From Methanobrevibacter curvatus (lineage in GTDB: Archaea; Methanobacteriota; Methanobacteria; Methanobacteriales; Methanobacteriaceae), in assembly GCF_001639295.1 (NCBI RefSeq), contig NZ_LWMV01000213.1:1-42386 (forward strand): a DNA stretch of 42,386 nucleotides, read 5' to 3'. The notes beneath the pieces were generated by a model that was given only the letters and a program-made list of their open reading frames with translations, searched no databases and was not told where the DNA came from. The first letter of the stretch is position 1. Each line of letters begins with the position of its first letter. Below, in pieces: positions 37,077 through 42,386 of the stretch. Made by a program: the position numbers and the translations under genes.

Positions 37077-40000
37077 TTATAAACTCCAAATTGTGACATT
37101 TTGACCATTTATAAATACTTTTTGAGCTAATGCATACCAACATCCATCAATAAACTCCAATTTAGCGGAACCACAATTAAAAGAGTCTAAATAACTGCCT
37201 ATTACTATTTCCGAAGTACACCACTCATAATTTATCCAATGATATCCTAATTTTTTTCCATCTCCATCAGTTGTTTGACCACACCACCAATAATCTATAT
37301 GGTCTTTAATATATTCATCATTATTAACAATTATATACACAATATTTCCATTAAAGGTTATTGTTTTAGGCAATATCATGTATGCATAAGTCCAGGCATG
37401 TCCTTCAGTACCATTAAGTCCTTCACGCTGGTTTGCCTTGTACTTTGCAGGTATATTTAAAGCACGCAACAAAGCAACTACTAAATGAGCTTGATCATTA
37501 CAATTACCTTTTTTAACACTGAGAGTTTCAACCGCACCATATTTTGTGTCACCATACAGTTCATACTCAATGTTATTATGCACCCAAGACAACACAGCAT
37601 TAGCTAAGTTAGCATCGGTCTTGTTAGTAACATTATTTTTAATTGCATTAGCAAGGCTAATAATAGCACTATTCTTAGAATCACAAAATTCAGATGGAAG
37701 GATATACATAGACCAATCATCCCTCAATTTTCTAGCTTGAATATCTAAATAGCTTTGTCCATTAGATTTAGTTGACTTAATAAGTTTTCCATCTTTATTA
37801 TATGTATTAACTGTTTTAGTAGCCAAATAATATTTATAGGTGCGATTTTCCTGATAATACCATTTATAATCCTCTTTAAGCTTTGAAGTTGAAAGTTCAA
37901 CCCATTTATATGTATCATTAACTAATATAATTTTTGAACTTTCAACAGTCATAAATGGTTGAGTATATACTTGTAAAGTTTTAGGATCATCATTAACAAG
38001 TCTATGATAAGATATCCATGATGTAACATTCACCGATTTACTTTGCATATACTTTGCATATACTTTCGAAGTTGTCTTCTTATTAGTATCTACTATTAAA
38101 TTTGTCCATTTAGTTTCCACTTTATTACCATTTTCCCATGTTATTTCTGTCACAGGATCATGTGCTTGAACCTTTTTATTATTAACCACTTTATAAACAC
38201 TATTCGCTATTGTGTTTAATTTTGTCTTCTGTTTTTTAGTGATCTTTTTACTAGAATAATATGTTTTAATATTTTTCTTAATACCATTGACTTTTGATAA
38301 AAGATTAGATTTCTCTTCATCAGTGGAGAAAACTAACTTATTTGTTGCTGTTTTATTTACAATTTTTAGACTTGTTTTAACTGTATTGTAGTAATCTACT
38401 TTTTTATTTTTAAGTATGGTATTTATATTTTTTGCTATTTCTTTTAATCCTTTATCCTTTTTCCATTTAGTTTTTGCAATTTTTTTATTAATAGTTTTCA
38501 AATCCTTTTTTAATTGAGATATTTTTTGTTGTGTGAGAGATTTTGGTCTAGTTTTTTTCTTTAATTCCACTAATTCTTTTTGTAATGAATTTTTTGTAAT
38601 CTTAACCTTATTAGTTGAATTCACTACCCCTCCATTATTATTAGAACTACTAACAACAACTTTAACATTAGAAGGTGTTGAAAAACCTGAAGTGGATATT
38701 TTAAAAACAGCTATTCCACTAGAATTTGTCTTAGCAGTGACCATTTTATTATTGATCTTTAAACTTATAGTTTTCCCTGAAGCTGTGCTTGATAAGGCAT
38801 ACCTATTACCATTAATATTTACATTATTATTTTTTGTGTATATAGAATTTAGCAAATTATCTCCACTTTTCAAAGAGGAATAAACAATTAATTTATCTCC
38901 TTTAATAACATAGCTAGGAGCTTTAAGCGAAACAGAGAAAATTTTAGCTTTGTTACTAAGTAAGCTCATCTTATTTAAACTTAAAGTACCAACATTATAA
39001 ATACCACTCCCATAAATAGCAGTATTTCCAGTAACACTTCCACCACTAATGTTCAAATTGCTAGTAGAATAGATAGCTCCGCCATTAGCACTGACTTTGT
39101 TATTAGCTAGATTAGTTGAAGAGATAGTTAAAGGAGAACTTGTATAAATTGCTCCACCATTTTTTGCAGAATTACTAATGAATTTAGAACTTCCAGTTAT
39201 AGTAGACAGAGAACTACCATATAAAAGTATTGCACCGCCATTACCTTTTGCAGTGTTTTTATTAAAAGAGCTAGAACTCATAGAAAGATTGTTGGTTGAA
39301 TAAATTGCTCCACCGTCAGTAGCTGTGTTTGTGGTAAATGAAGAGCTTATAATCCCCATTTGATTTGTACTATATATAGCTCCGCCATTTTTAGCAGAAT
39401 TGTTATTAAAATTAGAATTACTAATATCCAAGGTATTTATTGAGTAAATAGCTCCACCACTGCCAGTTGCAAGATTATCATTAAAATTAGCTGAAACAAT
39501 ACTTAATACACCATTAGAGTAAATCGTACCACCGTTAACACCACTGTTAGATGAAAAATTTGAATTATTTACTATTTTAGTTGCTCCTCCATTGACATAT
39601 AATGCTCCACCATTTGATATGGCATTATTTTTGCTAAATATGGAGTTAAAAATATTTAAATCCTTAAGAGCATATATAGATCCACCATTGTTTGCATTAT
39701 TTGAGGCAAAATTAGATTTAGAAGAAATGCTTATTTGACCATTTGCATAAATTGCTCCGCCAGAGGTGGTAGCAGTGTTTTGAGTAAAATTAGCTGCATT
39801 AATTTGTAAATTACTTAAAGAATAGATTCCTCCTCCATCTATTGCAGAATTATTTTTAAATGTAGAGTCATTTAGATATTTAATTGGAATTCTAGTATAA
39901 ATTGCTCCACCCATATTTGTGGCAGTATTTGAGTCAAAAACCAAGTTTTTTAAGATGATTATTTTGTTATCATTAATGGTTCTGTTGTATATTCCTACTG

Positions 40001-40886
40001 CTCCGCCGTTGTTTGCTTTGTTGGAGGTGAAGTTAGAGTTTAATATTGTGGCTGATCCGTTTAATATAAATATTATTCCTACGTTGCTTGCATTGTTTTG
40101 ATTAAATAGGGAGTCGCTAATAGTTGCTTCAGAGTCAGAGATTCTGATTGCTCCACCCATATTTGCACTGTTGTTAATGAATTTGCAGTTTATGATTTTG
40201 GTTCCTGTTCCATTGGCTATGGAAATGGCTCCTCCGTCATTTAGGGCGAAATTGTTAGTAAATGTTGAGTCTGTGATTGTTAAATTTGTTGTACCCGATC
40301 TTATTGCTCCTCCTTGAACAAAATTATCTGTGCTTGCTTGTATTCCTTGATTATTGTTGAAAATGGAATTTTTTATTATAGAGTTAGATGCTTGAGGGTA
40401 TATGAAAATGGCTGCTCCACTTTCTCCAGTATTATTTAAAAATGTACAGTTGTCAACAGTTATTTTAGCATAGGTAGTGATAGCTGTTCCGCCTAAAGTG
40501 TTGCCATTTCCGTTGATAAATTTAATGTATTTAAATGTGATGTTGTTTGCATTAACCCATGCGATTCTACTGATATTTTCTCCAGATAAAGTTGCAGGAT
40601 TAGTAGCAGAAGCACCAGTAAAAGTTAAATTTTCCTTAGTTATTCTAATTACCGAACCATTACTTTTAAAAGTATTTGAGCCTAATTGAATAACATCTCC
40701 AGAACTAGCAGTATTAATAATATTATTTATATCTCCAAAAGAATCTCCACTAACAGCAATATTACCTGCTGAAGCTGCAGAGAAAGAAAGGGAAAGCAGG
40801 AATACTAAAATCAAAAGAAAAATTCCAGCTCTCAGCCCTATCCCACTGTGTACGAATTTCCGTGTGTTAAAATTAATTAAATCCAT
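37077..40886 (-). CDS. Adhesin-like protein with Pmp repeats and a C-terminal transglutaminase-like domain
   Basis: A 1269-residue secreted protein. Signal peptide or anchor at about 15-40 (LLILVFLLSLSFSAASA). Residues about 90-650 carry GGAIY-type polymorphic-membrane-protein repeats, each about 20-30 residues, forming a beta-helix. A possible Ig-like segment follows (about 655-745), then a Lys-rich helical linker (about 750-890). The C terminus is a transglutaminase/cysteine-protease-like domain: Cys in KKGNCNDQAHLVVALL (about 1129), His in EGHAWTYAYM (about 1163) and an Asp in IVNNDEYIKDH (about 1190). Such domains occur in pseudomurein-active and adhesin proteins of this genus. The ATG at 40886 follows GTGAT; the GTG three codons upstream is that site itself. 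Confidence 0.9.
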   Translation of the reverse strand: MDLINFNTRKFVHSGIGLRAGIFLLILVFLLSLSFSAASAGNIAVSGDSFGDINNIINTASSGDVIQLGSNTFKSNGSVIRITKENLTFTGASATNPATLSGENISRIAWVNANNITFKYIKFINGNGNTLGGTAITTYAKITVDNCTFLNNTGESGAAIFIYPQASNSIIKNSIFNNNQGIQASTDNFVQGGAIRSGTTNLTITDSTFTNNFALNDGGAISIANGTGTKIINCKFINNSANMGGAIRISDSEATISDSLFNQNNASNVGIIFILNGSATILNSNFTSNKANNGGAVGIYNRTINDNKIIILKNLVFDSNTATNMGGAIYTRIPIKYLNDSTFKNNSAIDGGGIYSLSNLQINAANFTQNTATTSGGAIYANGQISISSKSNFASNNANNGGSIYALKDLNIFNSIFSKNNAISNGGALYVNGGATKIVNNSNFSSNSGVNGGTIYSNGVLSIVSANFNDNLATGSGGAIYSINTLDISNSNFNNNSAKNGGAIYSTNQMGIISSSFTTNTATDGGAIYSTNNLSMSSSSFNKNTAKGNGGAILLYGSSLSTITGSSKFISNSAKNGGAIYTSSPLTISSTNLANNKVSANGGAIYSTSNLNISGGSVTGNTAIYGSGIYNVGTLSLNKMSLLSNKAKIFSVSLKAPSYVIKGDKLIVYSSLKSGDNLLNSIYTKNNNVNINGNRYALSSTASGKTISLKINNKMVTAKTNSSGIAVFKISTSGFSTPSNVKVVVSSSNNNGGVVNSTNKVKITKNSLQKELVELKKKTRPKSLTQQKISQLKKDLKTINKKIAKTKWKKDKGLKEIAKNINTILKNKKVDYYNTVKTSLKIVNKTATNKLVFSTDEEKSNLLSKVNGIKKNIKTYYSSKKITKKQKTKLNTIANSVYKVVNNKKVQAHDPVTEITWENGNKVETKWTNLIVDTNKKTTSKVYAKYMQSKSVNVTSWISYHRLVNDDPKTLQVYTQPFMTVESSKIILVNDTYKWVELSTSKLKEDYKWYYQENRTYKYYLATKTVNTYNKDGKLIKSTKSNGQSYLDIQARKLRDDWSMYILPSEFCDSKNSAIISLANAIKNNVTNKTDANLANAVLSWVHNNIEYELYGDTKYGAVETLSVKKGNCNDQAHLVVALLRALNIPAKYKANQREGLNGTEGHAWTYAYMILPKTITFNGNIVYIIVNNDEYIKDHIDYWWCGQTTDGDGKKLGYHWINYEWCTSEIVIGSYLDSFNCGSAKLEFIDGCWYALAQKVFINGQNVTIWSL

Positions 40887-42386
40887 ATAAATCACTTATA
40901 TAATGTTTGTATAAAAAAATAGCTGAAAAAAAATATAATCAAGCAAAAATAAAAAAATGAAAATAAAAAAACAAAAAAGTTGTTTTCAGCTAATATAATA
41001 AATTTCATTTTCATATATAAACAATTTCCTAAACAAATCAAATAGAAAAAAATATAACAATAAAAAAATAAATATAATAATTTATAATGAAAAAGCAAAA
41101 CATGGGCAAAAAATGAAAACAAACAGAATTTTTTATCTAAAAAAAAAGAGAAAATTTTCATCAATATAACATATAAAACAAAAAGGAAAGTTAATAATTC
41201 CTAATTTATTATTATTCTATCCATTACAAAGACTGTTTTTGCAGGAAACAATGAATTTCCCAAAAATCTACCCTATTTACACAGATTAGAATAAAAAACC
41301 ACGATTAGGCAAATTATATTCCCATTTAGGCTTCAAAAACAAAAAAATAATTTATATATAAAAAATTCCATTATTTTTATGTTATTATTACTATTATATT
41401 CTAAATTTTTGAAACATTTAAATCCTAACAACAATATAGTGTTAAACAAAACTCAGTGTTTAAAAGCTTAATTTTAATCTTAGATGTGTATAATTGCATT
41501 TTTATTCACTTTAAATGACCTGTTGAATCTTATATTGAATAAATACCAATATATTTCTTTTGTTTTTAAATAAAATATCTTAAAATTCCAATATATCTCA
41601 TTATTATAGTAAGTATAGCCATTATAAACAACATGGCATTTATTATGTGGATCATAATGGCTAGCAGATTTTTCAATTTTATTCAATACGGCTATTTTTA
41701 GATCCTATTTTTTTGCAATTCTGAAAGCTTTTGTATGTCTGTTTTTCTGTTGTAACCTAGCATTGTTATCACTTCGCTAAAAATACATCTTAGTATTGTT
41801 GTTTTTTTGGTTGATTTTGGTTTATATTTGTGTATTTTTTTAAATTCAAACCTGATTTTTGCATAATTTGAAAAAATCTTCTATTTTTCTCTTATAGGTT
41901 TGCAATTCTCTCAATCATATACTAATTGTATTATATTTCTCCTAACAAAATATAGTTGTCGTTTTCTTTTTCGTAACTATATGATATTTCATTATTATAT
42001 AATAATATATAAAGCATTTTATTTAAATATATTAATTAAAAGAAGATAAAACTATTTTTACTAAATATAAAAATGTATTTTTACCATAGGACAAAGAAAA
42101 GCATGCAAAAATAGAAAAATAAGTAAAATATACCCCTAAAAAATTAAAAAAAATAGAGAAGTAAATAAATTCTAGTTCTATAGTCCTGAAAGAAAAGATT
42201 CTAATAAATGATTTATTTAAGTATCAATCTATTTCACAAATATAAGTTATTATTATCTTTAATTTCTAAAATAATCTTTAATAATTTTATTATTAAAAAA
42301 ATATATATTATAATTATTTAGATTAAAAAATAAATGAATATAAAAGTTTTTAAAAAATATCATTACTTATGAACTTTATTTTCAGA
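40887..42386. other. 1.5 kb without a convincing gene
   Basis: Upstream region of the large adhesin. Its near end (about 40890-40920) holds ATTATATAAGTGAT and TTTATAC elements suitable as promoter. Further out, 41215-41340 is less A/T-biased than its surroundings and may be a gene remnant, but every frame has stops. A 68-codon minus-strand frame at 41480-41686 (with SASHYDPHNKCHVVYNGYTY) is possible as a fragment of a decayed gene, without a ribosome binding site. Nothing recognised. Confidence 0.5.

Noticed and set aside
41480-41686. 68-codon minus-strand frame in the right-hand gap
   Set aside because: No ribosome binding site and no motif I can recognise; possibly a fragment of a decayed gene.

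Overview
The window comes from a very AT-rich methanogenic archaeon, most likely a gut or rumen Methanobrevibacter or close relative (Methanobacteriales). The evidence is an archaeal A-type ATP synthase operon with a two-hairpin sodium-type rotor subunit, a 2-phosphoglycerate kinase of cyclic 2,3-diphosphoglycerate synthesis, an archaeal SRP 7S RNA, GGTGAT-type ribosome binding sites, and very large signal-peptide-bearing adhesin-like proteins.

Layout. (1) 165-10425, minus strand: the complete ATP synthase operon atpH-I-K-E-C-F-A-B-D, a terminator-like hairpin, then a 49-residue membrane protein and a membrane-anchored hypothetical protein. (2) 10882-13813: a membrane protein, a convergent type II restriction-modification pair (Eco47II/Sau96I-like endonuclease and C5 cytosine methyltransferase), and a small winged-helix-like gene broken by one in-frame stop. 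(3) 13975-19087, minus strand: a membrane protein with a nitroreductase, a 31-residue very basic protein, a fumarate hydratase alpha subunit with a citrate synthase/citryl-CoA lyase carrying a poly-Asn start, and 2-phosphoglycerate kinase overlapping a CBS-pair protein. (4) 19547-26043: SRP RNA, tRNA-Ser(GCT), a TMEM175-type potassium channel, a CDF cation exporter, Tex, and a DUF4143-type ATPase. (5) 26424-33964: an accessory region with five tandem copies of an unrecognised gene (here called A), interleaved with complete and decayed copies of a second unrecognised gene (B), ended by an IS5-like element and a PepSY-like pseudogene. (6) 34120-40886: two large adhesin-like surface proteins. The last 1.5 kb shows no convincing gene.

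The most interesting part is the A/B array. Each unit reads B then A, with exactly 10 bases between the B stop and the A start in the three units where both can be read, and a repeated leader of about 100 bases before B. B is a cationic protein ending in 18-residue repeats, the period of an amphipathic helix; A is a conserved cytosolic-looking protein of about 250 residues. Three of the five A copies are out of frame, and each break lies at a simple repeat: a 7-base homopolymer, (AT)19 and a 10-base homopolymer. A change of one repeat unit would restore each frame. I infer either a phase-variable two-gene system, possibly effector/immunity or toxin/antitoxin-like, or a decaying tandem family. 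I recognise neither protein.
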